Assembly (NCBI GenBank): GCA_963815535.1
Contig: CAWFGS010000001.1
Location: forward strand, 806,001-870,000
Length of the DNA stretch: 64,000 bases
DNA from: CAWFGS01 sp963815535
GTDB taxonomy: Bacteria > Pseudomonadota > Alphaproteobacteria > Sphingomonadales > Sphingomonadaceae
Direction: 5' to 3'
Shown: piece by piece, positions 1 through 9,516 of the stretch
Numbering within the stretch: the first letter of the stretch is position 1
How the letters are laid out: the number at the start of each line of letters is the position of its first letter
Made by a program: the position numbers and the translations under genes
Notes under the pieces: generated by a model
What the model was told of the DNA's origin: nothing
Databases searched by the model: none
What the model saw: the letters and a program-made list of their open reading frames with translations, nothing else

Positions 1-1016
1 TCCGGTCGGCCACGCCCAGCAATCCCTGCCGGCCCAGGCTTTCCGCCAGGACGGTTTCGACCAGCTGTTCCTGGCTCCATCCGGCAAGCGCCGCCGAGCA
101 ACCGAACGTCTTTTGCGACGACAGGTTGCAATTGAGATTGACCTCCAGAAAAGTAATGTCGCCGGTCCGTTCGTCGACGCGGAATTCGAACCGGCCGTAA
201 TCGAACGGCTGATATTCCTTCCACAATTTGCCCGCCAGTTCGCCAGCGCGCGCAGTGATGTCCGCATCTTCCAGCGCGTCCAGCGAATATTTTGCCGTGT
301 GTTCGACGAAGGCGCGCTTTTCTTCGTAAGTCCGCAAATGCGCCTGATCGTTCTGCCGCACAATGATCATCGGCATAATTCGCGGTTCGCCGCCGATGGT
401 CAGCACCGGCACTTCCAAATCGCAGCCGGGCACGAACGGTTCGACCAACGCATCATGGCCCATTGCGTGAATACCCGCCACAGCCGCCTCGATCTCGGAA
501 AGATCGGTGGCATCCTTCACTCCCCAACTGGCGGAAGACGCATTGGGTTTGATAACGAACCGGTCGGATTGCGGCACACGCGCCAGATCGACCTCTGCGC
601 CCCGGCGGAAAATTGCCCAGGGCGCGGTTGCAACCCCCGCCGCCTGCGCCGCGCGTTTGGCAAGATGCTTGTCATCGGCCAGCCCGCGCACGATCGGTGT
701 CGCCCCCAGATAGGGCAAGCCGAGCCGCTCGCACAGCAGCGGACATAGCATTTCGGAATTAAGGAAGCCTGCGCGATTCAGCAGCGGGAAAACGAAATCC
801 ACTTCCGGGTTGTCGAACAGCACCTCGAACCCTTCGGACAGGGTCAGGTTCAGCCCCAGCCGTTCCAGTATCTCGCGCATTTCGCGGTGATACATAGGCA
901 TGGTTGCCATGTTCGGGATGCAGCCCCCCTTCCCACCGCGCGTTCTTGGCGATCAACAGGACGCGCAGACGCGCCTTGTCTGCATCGTCGAGGGTGGTCG
1001 GCGTCAGGTCGGACAT
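1..1016 (-). CDS. D-alanine-D-alanine ligase-like ATP-grasp protein (3' end outside window, one frame lesion)
   Basis: ATP-grasp ligase related to D-Ala-D-Ala ligases; the C-terminus lies beyond base 1. The start at 1016 gives MSDLTPTTLDDADKARL. The frame breaks near 898: dropping one base joins GNHA to MYHREMREILERLGL. After that the chain runs to the window edge, with the ligase-like segments RFVIKPNASSASWG and FLEVNLNCNLSS, the latter being the metal/ATP-binding end of the fold. It lies 98 bp downstream of rimK on the same strand and probably shares its transcript. The context favours a peptide or amino-acid ligase over the cell-wall Ddl, which normally sits in the mur/fts cluster. The exact substrate cannot be read from the sequence. 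Confidence 0.75.
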
Positions 1017-1114
1017 AAGATAGCTTCTTGATTTTCGATGAAATAAGCGAACGGTGCCGCGTCGCAGCAGGCCCTACCCCATATCCGCACTGAAACGCCA
1101 GCCGCGCGAACGGG

Positions 1115-2020
1115 TCAGCCCGCACCCTTCGTCTTGGTGCTGCCCTTTTTCGCATGGCCTTCGATGAATTCGATGATCTGCCCGGCGATATCCTTGCCCG
1201 TGGCGTTTTCGATACCCTCCAGTCCGGGGGAGGAGTTCACTTCCATGATGACCGGGCCGTGATTGGACCGCAGCAGATCGACGCCGCACACGTTCAGCCC
1301 CATGCACTTGGCCGCGCGCACTGCTGTCGAGCGTTCTTCCGGCGTGATCTTGATCAGTTGCGCGCTGCCGCCGCGATGCAGATTGCTGCGAAACTCGCCT
1401 TCCGCGCCCTGCCGTTTCATGGCCGCGACGACTTTTCCGCCGACGACCAGGCAGCGAATGTCGGACCCGCCCGCTTCCTTGATAAACTCCTGCACCATGA
1501 TCGCGATGTTCGCCCCGCGAAACGCCTCGATGATCGAAGCGCCGCCTTTCAGCGTTTCGGCCAACACCACGCCGATGCCCTGCGTCCCCTCCAGCAGTTT
1601 GATGACCACCGGTGGCCCGTTCACGGCTTTGATGATCTGTTCGGCTTGCTTGGGATCGTTGGCATAGGCGGTCAGCGGCAGGCCAAGTCCGTATTTCGCC
1701 ATGATCTGGGTCGAGCGCAATTTGTCCCGGCTGCGCCCGATCGCGACGCTTTCGTTCAAGGACCATACCCCGCCCATTTCGAACTGGCGCAGCACGGCCA
1801 GACCGTAACTGGTGATCGATGCGCCGATGCGCGGAATAACCGCCTCGTAACCCGACAGCGTTTCCCCCTTATACGTCACGGTCGGGCGATGGCTGGCGAT
1901 GTTCACCGTGCAGCGCGTGGTGTTCAAAATATCCAGCGTATGGCCGCGCTGTTCCGCCGCCTCCACCAACCGTTTGTGGGAATAGAGATTGGCGTTGCGC
2001 GCCAGCATGGCAATTTTCAT
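1115..2020 (-). CDS. rimK: RimK-type ATP-grasp ligase (ribosomal protein S6 glutamate ligase family)
   Basis: 301 aa, close to the 300 aa of E. coli RimK, with no frame lesion. RimK adds glutamate residues to the C-terminus of ribosomal protein S6 and can make poly-glutamate. The ATP-grasp signature VVIKLLEGTQGIGVVLAE lies in the central part and the metal-binding VIMEVNSSPGLEGIE near the end. I chose the ATG at 2020 (MKIAMLARNANLYS) over longer in-frame extensions because it matches family N-termini and overlaps the stop of the RimB-like gene by 4 bases (ATGA), a classic coupled junction. The RimB-like partner suggests a regulated modification system. Family confidence is high; the in vivo substrate is inferred. 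Confidence 0.92.
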   Translation of the reverse strand: MKIAMLARNANLYSHKRLVEAAEQRGHTLDILNTTRCTVNIASHRPTVTYKGETLSGYEAVIPRIGASITSYGLAVLRQFEMGGVWSLNESVAIGRSRDKLRSTQIMAKYGLGLPLTAYANDPKQAEQIIKAVNGPPVVIKLLEGTQGIGVVLAETLKGGASIIEAFRGANIAIMVQEFIKEAGGSDIRCLVVGGKVVAAMKRQGAEGEFRSNLHRGGSAQLIKITPEERSTAVRAAKCMGLNVCGVDLLRSNHGPVIMEVNSSPGLEGIENATGKDIAGQIIEFIEGHAKKGSTKTKGAG

Positions 2021-2478
2021 AGGAATTCTTCCTTTGCATCTGCGCGGTCCGAAACGAGGTAGGACCGGCCGGGATTGACGAGAAATCTGCCTTTGAGTGC
2101 GGTACGCCCAACCAGCATGGGGAATACCATATCCGACCGATCCGCCAGAGAAAATTCGACGCGGAACGGTTCGCCCCCCATCGCCAGCATGGTCTTTACG
2201 ATCAACCGTTCTTCGGCGACACCGTTGCTGCTGGTGATGAACCGATGTGCGACCCGCACGGCCTCGCAATGGCGATAGGGCTGCCCGCCGCCGAAATCGA
2301 GATCGAAGCGGGCGACCTCCTCTCCATCGCGGTCGAAGAGATCGATATTGACGGCATGCAACGAAGACGTGCGCGCACCGGTGTCGATCTTGGCCGGGAT
2401 GCCGATGACGCCCAATTCGGGGAGCGCGACAACCTCGCGCCAGCCGACGATGGGTCTGTCCTTTGCACGATCAGCCAT
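2017..2478 (-). CDS. Retropepsin-like ATP-dependent zinc protease family protein (RimB-like)
   Basis: 153 aa, small and cytosolic with no signal peptide. Asp32 lies in the aspartic-protease-like motif KIDTGARTSSLHA, and FPMLVGRTALKGRFLVNP near the C-terminus matches the second conserved block of this family (PF05618). In pseudomonads a protein of this family, RimB, acts with RimK to remove or trim glutamate tails on S6. Here it precedes rimK with a 4-base overlap, and its own start lies inside the end of the upstream lipoprotein gene (8-base overlap), so all three are probably translationally coupled. The family call is firm; removal of RimK-made tails is inferred from this pairing. Confidence 0.85.
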   Translation of the reverse strand: MADRAKDRPIVGWREVVALPELGVIGIPAKIDTGARTSSLHAVNIDLFDRDGEEVARFDLDFGGGQPYRHCEAVRVAHRFITSSNGVAEERLIVKTMLAMGGEPFRVEFSLADRSDMVFPMLVGRTALKGRFLVNPGRSYLVSDRADAKEEFL

Positions 2479-3508
2479 CCGTCGGTCCCTTTACGGCCAG
2501 ACCGTCACCGCCATCGCCGGCAGCGATCCGGCGGACCAGGCGGCCGCTGCCGTAATCGATCTGCGCGACGGTGTTCGTGCCGGTTTCCGCGACATAGATC
2601 GTATCGCCGCCAGAGGACCACAGGACCGTAACCTGCTGGCGACGTTTCGCTTCCGCTGGACTGGACACCGCGATGGTCCGCAATATCGTGGCCGAAGACA
2701 GGTCGATCACGGAAAGCGACCCGTCGGCGAGGTTCGATGTGATCGCAACGTCGCCCTGCGGCCTGATGGCGAGGCGCAAGGGGAACGCCCCGGTGGCGAC
2801 CGACCGCCGCACGGCCAGCGTCCTCGGGTCGAGTTCGTAAGCACGATCCTCTCCGCGCGCAGAAACCCATAACGCCCCATCGTCCGGCGTCAGCGCGATG
2901 CCTTCGGGTTCCTTGCCGATCGCGACCGATCGCGGGGCGGCGGACCCGGTGAGGTCGAGCAGAGTAATGGTCCCCGCGCCCAGATCTGCGGTCCAGGCGT
3001 TGCGTCCATCGGACGATACGGCGAGCATATGGCTGCCCTTCTGCCCGGTGGAAAATTCGCGGACGACTATCTGCGCCAACAGCGGATTGTCGATGCGGTA
3101 GATCGCATCGCGCCCCTCCGCCGTGGCGTAGATCGAGCCGTTCGCATGCCAGACGATCCCGTGCGGCCGCGCGTTTTCGCCCAGGGCGATGCGAACCGCG
3201 ACCGTGCTGCGCGCGGTTTCGTAAACGATGATCTGCGACCCGCCATAGCAGGCGAGGGCAACGTGCCGGCCATCGGGCGACATCGCCAATTCGTGCGGAT
3301 CGGCGCAAGCGGATACGAGGAATCGTTCCTGCCCGTCCGCCAGATCGATCTGCGACAGCGTATCGCCACGTTTGTTCGCAACGAACAACGTGCCTACCGC
3401 GTCTTCCGGCACAGCACCCGCTTTCGGCGCATCATCCGATACGGCGCAACCGGTCAACGATAGGGGAGCAGCCAGCAGAACCAATGCGGTCCTGAAGCGC
3501 CGCCGCAT
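2471..3508 (-). CDS. YncE-like beta-propeller lipoprotein
   Basis: 345 aa. A type II signal peptide ends in the lipobox LTGC with Cys21, so the protein should be lipid-anchored to a membrane facing the periplasm. The mature part has repeated blades of the YVTN/YncE type, such as GTLFVANKRGDTLSQIDL, NAWTADLGAGTITLLDL and TIYVAETGTNTVAQIDY, about six or seven in all. Such propellers bind partners or ligands and usually have no catalytic role. It is 19 bp downstream of the M2 peptidase gene and overlaps the RimB-like gene by 8 bp, so it belongs to that transcription unit. No specific partner can be named. Confidence 0.8.
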   Translation of the reverse strand: MRRRFRTALVLLAAPLSLTGCAVSDDAPKAGAVPEDAVGTLFVANKRGDTLSQIDLADGQERFLVSACADPHELAMSPDGRHVALACYGGSQIIVYETARSTVAVRIALGENARPHGIVWHANGSIYATAEGRDAIYRIDNPLLAQIVVREFSTGQKGSHMLAVSSDGRNAWTADLGAGTITLLDLTGSAAPRSVAIGKEPEGIALTPDDGALWVSARGEDRAYELDPRTLAVRRSVATGAFPLRLAIRPQGDVAITSNLADGSLSVIDLSSATILRTIAVSSPAEAKRRQQVTVLWSSGGDTIYVAETGTNTVAQIDYGSGRLVRRIAAGDGGDGLAVKGPTDG

Positions 3509-3527
3509 GATGCCCCTGGCATTCCGT

Positions 3528-5375
3528 TCACCAACCGGCCTCTTGCCCTTCGTTCTGTTCTTCCAGCCAAGCCATGAGGGGCGCGAAATATTCGATCATC
3601 GCCGTGCCGCTCATTTCGCGCGTACCGGTGAAGGCTTCGAGCGCGTCGGGCCACGGTTTGGACGCGCCCAGTTCCAGCATCGCGTTCAGATTTTCGCCCA
3701 CCGTTTCGTTGCCGTAGAAGGAACAGCGATGCAGCGGTCCGGTCCAGCCCGCCTGGTCGCAAGCGGCCTTGTAGAACTGGAATTGCAGGATGCGCGCCAG
3801 AAAATAGCGGGTGTAGGGCGTGTTGCCCGGCACATGGAACTTCGCACCGGGATCGAACGCATCGGCGGGGCGCGCCACCGGCGGAGTGATACCCTGATAT
3901 TCGCGTTTCAGATCATGCCAGGCGGCATTGTATTGCGCGGGCGCAATCGAACCGTCGAACACGCCCCAGCGCCATTTATCGACCAACAGACCGAAAGGGA
4001 GAAACGCGACCTTGTCCATCGCCTGACGCAGCAGCAGGCCGATATCCTTGTCCTCGCCCGGAACGTCCGCACGGTCCAGCATGTCGATCTGCACCAGATA
4101 TTCGGGCGTGATGCTCAGCGCGATCATGTCGCCGATCGCCTCGTGGAAGCCGTCATTCGCGCCGTTCAGATGCAGATAGTCCTGCTCTTTATAGGCGCGC
4201 TGATAGTAATTGTGGCCGAGTTCGTGATGGATGACGACGAAATCGTCGGCGTTCTTCTTGATGCACATCTTGATCCGCACATCGTCCTTGTTGTCGATAT
4301 CCCAGGCGCTGGCATGGCATACGACTTCGCGATCGGCAGGCTTCACGAACTGGCTGCGTTCGTAGAACGTTTCGGGCAGCGGATCGAAACCGAGCGAGGA
4401 GAAGAACCCTTCCCCCACGCGCACCATATCGACTTCGGAATACCCCTTCTTCGCGATCAGGTCGGTCAAATCGTAACCGATGTCGCCCGCCCCCTCCGGC
4501 GCGACGATGGGATAGATATTGCCCCATTCCTGCGCCCACATATTGCCCAGCAGATCGGCGCGGATCGGGCCGGTGGCAGGTTGCACCGCGTCGCCGTGTT
4601 TCGCGTTCAGCTTGGCGCGGGTGTAGGTGTGGAGCGCATCGTAAAGCGGTTTGACTTCGGACCACAGCCGTTCGGTTTCCGCGGCGAAATCGTCCGCCGG
4701 CATGTCGTAGCCCGAACGCCACATCGCACCGACATCGGTGAAGCCCAGTTCCTTCGCGCCGTCATTCGCGATGGCGACCATGCGGGCGTAATCATCCTTC
4801 ATCGGCGCGCCGACCTGCGTGTGCCAGCTCGCCCACATCTCGCTGAGTTCCGCAGGCGTGCGATCGATGTTGCCCATTTCGGCTTCGATGTCGGAGCCGT
4901 TGATGGGCTGACCGTTCAGCGTCCCCTTGCCCCGGCCATATTGCGAATTGAGATCGGTCGCGATCCGGTTCAATTCGGTCGCGGCCCCTGCCGTGGTGGG
5001 CGCGGGCAGGACGATGCCGTTGCGAAGGATGTCGAGCTTGCGCTTCACCACCGGATCGAGGCCGGGAAGGCTGGCGAACTTGGCCGCTTCCAGAGCGTAT
5101 TTGACGGATTTTTCCGTCCCCTCCGCCCCGATCTGCGCGGCCATCGCATCGGTATCCTGATTGAGATAGGTGGAATTGACCCAATAGACCCGGCCCGCCT
5201 CGATCGAAAAATCGAACAGGTCGTTTTCGACCGATGCGACCCAATCCGCCGCGCCCTCGGCGGTCATGGCGGGCATCGCCGCTTCGTTTTCGCCGCCGTG
5301 ATGATTGGCGTAAGCGGGCGTGGCGAGCGATATTGCAAGCGCGGTCAGGGCGACGGAACGAAACTTCATGGGCAC
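3528..5375 (-). CDS. M2 family zinc metallopeptidase (peptidyl-dipeptidase A / ACE-like)
   Basis: 615 aa, uninterrupted. An N-terminal signal peptide ends near ATPAYA, so the enzyme should be exported. The zinc motif HELGH lies in the segment VVIHHELGHNYYQ, and a downstream helix EAIGDMIALS supplies the third zinc ligand as in angiotensin-converting-enzyme relatives. M2 enzymes remove C-terminal dipeptides from peptides. The length fits the single-domain bacterial members of about 600 to 700 aa. It is the first gene of a tight same-strand block with the lipoprotein, RimB-like and rimK genes, separated from the preceding hydrolase gene by about 90 bp that may hold the promoter. Confidence 0.92.
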   Translation of the reverse strand: MPMKFRSVALTALAISLATPAYANHHGGENEAAMPAMTAEGAADWVASVENDLFDFSIEAGRVYWVNSTYLNQDTDAMAAQIGAEGTEKSVKYALEAAKFASLPGLDPVVKRKLDILRNGIVLPAPTTAGAATELNRIATDLNSQYGRGKGTLNGQPINGSDIEAEMGNIDRTPAELSEMWASWHTQVGAPMKDDYARMVAIANDGAKELGFTDVGAMWRSGYDMPADDFAAETERLWSEVKPLYDALHTYTRAKLNAKHGDAVQPATGPIRADLLGNMWAQEWGNIYPIVAPEGAGDIGYDLTDLIAKKGYSEVDMVRVGEGFFSSLGFDPLPETFYERSQFVKPADREVVCHASAWDIDNKDDVRIKMCIKKNADDFVVIHHELGHNYYQRAYKEQDYLHLNGANDGFHEAIGDMIALSITPEYLVQIDMLDRADVPGEDKDIGLLLRQAMDKVAFLPFGLLVDKWRWGVFDGSIAPAQYNAAWHDLKREYQGITPPVARPADAFDPGAKFHVPGNTPYTRYFLARILQFQFYKAACDQAGWTGPLHRCSFYGNETVGENLNAMLELGASKPWPDALEAFTGTREMSGTAMIEYFAPLMAWLEEQNEGQEAGW

Positions 5376-5468
5376 GAAATCCTGTGTTGAACGGATCGAA
5401 AATTGCGTGTCGGGGTCTGAACCATTGATGCGCCCATATCAAGCGAGCAGCCGCATCGTCGCGGGGGA

Positions 5469-6243
5469 TTACGGCTGCGCTGTCAGGAACGCAGCGATCG
5501 CGTCCCCCATCGCTCCATCCGCGACGCTGCTCATATGTGTGCCCGGCACTTCGATATAGCGCGCATCGAGCAGGGTTTGCGCCAATTTCCGCGCGCTGCC
5601 ATTGTCGGTATCATCCGCGCCGCAGACCACGGCGGTCGGCATCGCAACGGCGCTCAGGCGTTCGGGAGCGGTATCCGCGACCGATTGCAGCAACAGGCGC
5701 GCGGCGGGGCGGTCCACCTGCATCGTTTTCATGAACTGCACGGCGAAAAATGCCGGATCGCCGCGCTTGACAGTGTCGAACCGGTCGATCGCATCGATGA
5801 AAAACGCGGCCCGGTCGGTCCATCCCGCCAACCCTTCCAGCCCCATGCCGCCCAACACCAAGCGGCGCGGCATCGCCCCGTTGATGATGGCGCGGACCGC
5901 CGTTCGCGCGCCGAGCGAAAAACCGACCAGATCGTAATCATCGAGGCCAAGCGCGTCCACGACCGCTGCGACATCGCGGCCGAGCACATCGTCTGGATAG
6001 GAAGCCGCATCGTCGGGCTTCGCGCTGTCGCCATGCGCGCGCAGATCGAGCATCGCAACGCCGAAACCCGCCTCCACCAGTTTGCGCGCATGGCCGAACC
6101 GGAGCCAGTTCATCTCGGAATTGGAGAACAGACCGTGCAACATCAGCACCTGCCGCGCGTTGTCGCGCTGTGGCCCCATCCGATGCACCGCAAGTTCGCG
6201 CCCCGTCGAAGGATGCGACCATGCTCGTCGTCGGTTCGGTCAT
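5469..6243 (-). CDS. Alpha/beta hydrolase (one frame lesion near the N-terminus)
   Basis: Reconstructed length 257 aa. The ATG at 6243 (MTEPTTSMVASFDGAR) overlaps the stop of the upstream DsbA-like gene as ATGA. About 45 bases in, near 6200, one extra base must be removed to join DGAR to LAVHRMGPQRDNARQV; the rest is open. Family features are the oxyanion block MLHGLFSNSEMNW, the nucleophile elbow LVGFSLGART with Ser, and a C-terminal acid and His region around CGADDTDNGSA and GTHMSSV. The substrate is unknown; esterase or lyase-type members share this fold. It is the last gene of the asd transcription unit. Confidence 0.82.
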
Positions 6244-6896
6244 CGCGCGGTCAGCCCTTTTTGTTCCATCCGCCATTGCGCCATTTCGATGCGGTCCTGA
6301 CCGAAGAACGGTTCGCCGTCGAACACCAGGGTCGGCACGCCCCAATGGCCGGCATCTTCCAACGCCTGCTGGTTGCCCGCGATCTTCCGGTTCAATTCAT
6401 CGGAATGCTCCGCGACCATGCGTTCCATCGCGGCGAAGTCCAGCCCCGCCCGCAGCGCGGCCTGCGCCAGATGGTCGCCTTCGTTCCAGCCGGCTTGCCC
6501 GCCCCATATCAACTGCCCTGCCTCATGCGCGAAAGCGACTCCGTCGCCCAGATCGGCAGCTGCCTGGCCCAGCTGCGTGATGCGTTCGATATTCGGCTGA
6601 TCGGCGGCGATCGCGCCGGTCGTCATATCCTGCACGATGGGGTCGGGGTTCGGCGCGCCGAAGGGGATGGCGTGAAACTGCGCCACGCGCATCATGTCGC
6701 GCATGGTATAGGGAAGCCAGTTCGGGTGGTTTGTCTTAAAGAAATCCGGCTGTCGGACGGCCAGCGGATAGACCGGGCGCAAGGTCAGTTCCAGATGATG
6801 CGCTGCTGCGATCTCGCGATACCGCCCCACCGCCAGATAGCTGTAAGGCGACCGGAAACTGAAATAGAGGTCGGCCTGCAGGACATGCGCGCTCAT
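6240..6896 (-). CDS. DsbA-family / 2-hydroxychromene-2-carboxylate isomerase-like protein
   Basis: 218 aa, uninterrupted. The N-terminal YFSFRSPYSYLA is the signature of the kappa-GST/HCCA-isomerase branch of the DsbA thioredoxin fold, with a Ser where oxidoreductases carry CxxC. The C-terminal GVPTLVFDGEPFFGQDRIE is the conserved cis-Pro and substrate region. Known members isomerise 2-hydroxychromene-2-carboxylate in naphthalene breakdown or act on glutathione conjugates. No aromatic-degradation genes flank it, so the true substrate is open. It overlaps both neighbours by 4 bases (ATGA junctions). Confidence 0.83.
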   Translation of the reverse strand: MSAHVLQADLYFSFRSPYSYLAVGRYREIAAAHHLELTLRPVYPLAVRQPDFFKTNHPNWLPYTMRDMMRVAQFHAIPFGAPNPDPIVQDMTTGAIAADQPNIERITQLGQAAADLGDGVAFAHEAGQLIWGGQAGWNEGDHLAQAALRAGLDFAAMERMVAEHSDELNRKIAGNQQALEDAGHWGVPTLVFDGEPFFGQDRIEMAQWRMEQKGLTAR

Positions 6897-7498
6897 CGCG
6901 CGAAGCAGTTCGTACCGGCGTAAAGCTGCGCGATGCGGCGTTCGCCCTCATCCACATTGTCCGTATCGGTCACGATCACGCCGAAGCCCTCGTCGGTGGA
7001 AAACTCCGAACCCAGCGTGCTGCCCTCGATCGGATCGATGGAATAGACCTTGCGCGCATCCGCGATCGGACTGCCCACGGTGATCCCCTCCGCCGTGGCG
7101 ATGCGGCTGCCCGCACCCCCTTCGCGAAGGAACCAGCCGACCAGATAGCCGCGCTGAAAATTCAGGGTCAGCCCACCATCGAACGCGCTGGTTTCGACCG
7201 GCCCCGCACCGCATTGGCGATTGGTGGCGCGCACGATATCGCTGCCGAGAACGTCGCCCAACACGCGTTCGGTAAAGATGCGTTCCGCCCCGAAAGCGAT
7301 CCGCTCGCCGTCCGGCCCGGTGGTGCGGATATCTTCGCCCGACAGACGAACCATGCCGCTTTCTTCGCTGGACGTGCCCGGCGGCGCCAATTGCGAATTG
7401 CGTTCCGTCGGCGATGTGCCCGGCGGCGCGGAACATGCCCCGATTGCCAGCGCCAGCGCCAACGCCGCGCCCGTTTTCGCCTGCCGCACCATCGCCAT
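6893..7498 (-). CDS. Putative lipoprotein of unknown function
   Basis: About 201 aa from the ATG at 7498 (MAMVRQAKTG), whose first base overlaps the TGA of asd. A lipobox IGAC follows a short hydrophobic stretch, so lipidation is likely. The mature protein starts with a Pro/Ser/Thr-rich linker and contains three Cys, one at the extreme C-terminus (YAGTNCFAR). I do not recognise a domain. The segment GITVGSPIADARKVYSIDP resembles small beta-rich periplasmic proteins found beside metabolic genes, but I would not assign a role. It is cotranscribed with asd and the DsbA-like gene. Confidence 0.65.
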   Translation of the reverse strand: MAMVRQAKTGAALALALAIGACSAPPGTSPTERNSQLAPPGTSSEESGMVRLSGEDIRTTGPDGERIAFGAERIFTERVLGDVLGSDIVRATNRQCGAGPVETSAFDGGLTLNFQRGYLVGWFLREGGAGSRIATAEGITVGSPIADARKVYSIDPIEGSTLGSEFSTDEGFGVIVTDTDNVDEGERRIAQLYAGTNCFAR

Positions 7499-8524
7499 CA
7501 CCCCTTCTTCAAATGCCGCCGACCCAGCAATTCCGCGATCTGCACCGCGTTCAGCGCCGCGCCCTTGCGCAGATTGTCCGACACGCACCACAATGCAATG
7601 CCGTTATCGACCGTCGGATCGTCACGCACCCGGCTGACATAGGTGGCGCTGTCGCCCGCCGCCTCGACCGGGGTGACGTAACCTTCGTCCTCGCGCTTAT
7701 CGATCAGCATGATGCCGGGCGCCTCGCGCAGAATATCCTGTGCATCCGCCGCCGACAGTTCGCGTTCGAATTCGATATTGACCGCTTCGGAATGGCTGAC
7801 GAACACCGGCACGCGCACGCAGGTCGCGCTCAGCTTGATCTTCGCGCCCATGATCTTCTTGGTTTCAGACGACCATCTTCCATTCTTCCTTGGTCGATCC
7901 ATCGTCCAGGAATTCGTCGATATGGGGGATGACGTTGAAGGCGATCTGTTTGGTAAAAGTGCGCGGCTCCACCGCGTCGCCCACGAAGATCGCGCGGCTC
8001 TGTTCGAACAATTCGTCCATCCCCGCTTTCCCAGCGCCGGACACGGATTGGTAGGTCGCGACCACCACCCGTTTGATGGTCGCCACATCGTGCAGGGGTT
8101 TCAGCACAACCACCAGCTGCGCGGTCGAACAATTGGGATTGGCGATGATATTGCGCTTTGCATACCCGTCGATCGCGTCGGGGTTCACTTCGGGCACGAT
8201 CAACGGCACGTCGGGGTCCATGCGGTAAAGCGAGCTGTTGTCGATCACCACGCAGCCCGCCTTTGCTGCCTTGGGCGCGTAATCCTTCGCCACGGCAGAC
8301 CCGGCGGCGAACAGGGCGATATCCCAGCCGGCGAAATCGAAATGTTCGATATTCTTGCATTTCAGCATCTTGCCCGTGTCGCCGAATTCGACCTCGCTGC
8401 CGTGGGAACGGGAACTGGCGACGGCGGCCACTTCGTCGATCGGAAATTCGCGTTCCGCCAGCACCGCCATCATCTCGCGCCCGACACTGCCCGTCGCGCC
8501 GACGATTACCACCCGATAGCCCAT
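7498..8524 (-). CDS. asd: Aspartate-semialdehyde dehydrogenase (one frame lesion)
   Basis: Converts aspartyl phosphate to aspartate semialdehyde with NADPH, the branch point to lysine, diaminopimelate, threonine and methionine. Reconstructed length 341 aa, the normal size. MGYRVVIVGATGSVGREM is the NADP-binding Rossmann start, the catalytic Cys is in NPNCSTAQLVVVL, and the active-site His is in VSHSEAVNIEFE. At about 7869 a single extra base must be removed to join EEWKMVV to ETKKIMGAKIK. The gene is essential in most bacteria, so the break is almost certainly an error in the sequence. It heads a four-gene unit. Confidence 0.93.
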
Positions 8525-8619
8525 TCATTCACTCCGCAAGCCGAATTTTTCTGTCACGCCCGGCCTTAGCAGCGTAATCGTGTCCGACCACGCACTTTCA
8601 TTTGCCTGGGGGATAGCGA

Positions 8620-9513
8620 ATGCGACAGGAACTGGCCGATTGGCGCGCGCGGGCGCAGTACTTCGCATTCGAAGGGCATCGGATTGCGTATTGGCGCAGT
8701 GGTTCAGGGGGCGGTTCGGAGCGCGGTTCGAGTGATCGTTCGGAGCGGCCCCTGGTGCTGGTGCACGGTTTCCCCACGGCGTCATGGGATTGGGCGGCGG
8801 TGTGGGACAGGCTCGGCGCGCGCCATTCGCTGATCGCTGCGGACATGATCGGGTTCGGCCTGTCGGACAAACCGCGCGGCGGTTATTCCATCCATCGACA
8901 GGCGGACATGCAGCTGGCGCTGCTGCGGGAACTCGGCATTCGCGAATTCGACCTGCTGGTGCATGATTACGGCGTGTCCGTGGGGCAGGAAATATTGGCG
9001 CGGCAGTTGGAAGGAAGCGGCGCGCCCGGTCTGAACCAAGTGGTATTTCTGAATGGCGGAATCTTCCCCGACCAGCATCGCCCCCGCCCGATGCAGCGGC
9101 TGGGCGTTTCCCCTATCGGTTTTCTGGTCGGCCGATTGTTGAACCGGGCGCGGTTCGGCACAAGTTTCTCCGCCGTGTTCGGCCCCGACACACAGCCCAG
9201 CGAACGCGAATTGGACGAGTTCTGGTCGCTGATCGTGGAACGGGACGGCCACCGCATATTCCACAAGCTGCTGCATTACATCGCCGACCGCCGCCGCCAC
9301 GAAACGCGTTGGGTCGGCGCTCTGACAGAGGCGCAAGGTCGCATCGGCCTGATCAACGGCGCGCTGGACCCGGTCTCCGGCGAGCATGCCTGGCGCAAAT
9401 GGCGCGAAACCCTGCCCAATGCGCGGGAGAAGCTGTTGCCGAATGTCGGCCATTACCCGCAGGTGGAGGCCCCCGATGCAGTGGCCACGACCGTGCTCAA
9501 ATGGCTGCGCTGA
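8620..9513 (+). CDS. Alpha/beta hydrolase with Asp nucleophile (haloalkane dehalogenase / epoxide hydrolase-like)
   Basis: 297 aa, intact. The oxyanion motif is LVLVHGFPTASWDW. The nucleophile elbow reads LLVHDYGVSVGQE, with Asp rather than Ser, as in haloalkane dehalogenases, epoxide hydrolases and MEST-like proteins. The acid region is INGALDPVSGEH and the base is His in NVGHYPQVEAP. Family members attack carbon-halogen or epoxide carbons through an ester intermediate. No halide-stabilising residue pair can be confirmed by eye, so the substrate is open. It is transcribed alone, divergent from asd, with about 95 bp between the starts. Confidence 0.82.
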   Translation: MRQELADWRARAQYFAFEGHRIAYWRSGSGGGSERGSSDRSERPLVLVHGFPTASWDWAAVWDRLGARHSLIAADMIGFGLSDKPRGGYSIHRQADMQLALLRELGIREFDLLVHDYGVSVGQEILARQLEGSGAPGLNQVVFLNGGIFPDQHRPRPMQRLGVSPIGFLVGRLLNRARFGTSFSAVFGPDTQPSERELDEFWSLIVERDGHRIFHKLLHYIADRRRHETRWVGALTEAQGRIGLINGALDPVSGEHAWRKWRETLPNAREKLLPNVGHYPQVEAPDAVATTVLKWLR

Positions 9514-9516
9514 CAG

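Noticed and set aside
3372..5390. Long open frame of 672 codons on the + strand opposite the M2 peptidase
   Set aside because: It is the GC-rich antisense shadow of a gene with HELGH and signal peptide; composition is His/Arg/Asp-rich without any domain. Similar shadows lie opposite ffh (15970-17643) and rpsA (20738-22678).
7498..8524. Programmed frameshifting or phase variation as the reason for the broken asd and other genes
   Set aside because: No slippery heptamer, repeat tract or downstream pseudoknot is shared by the sites, and lesions hit dozens of unrelated genes.
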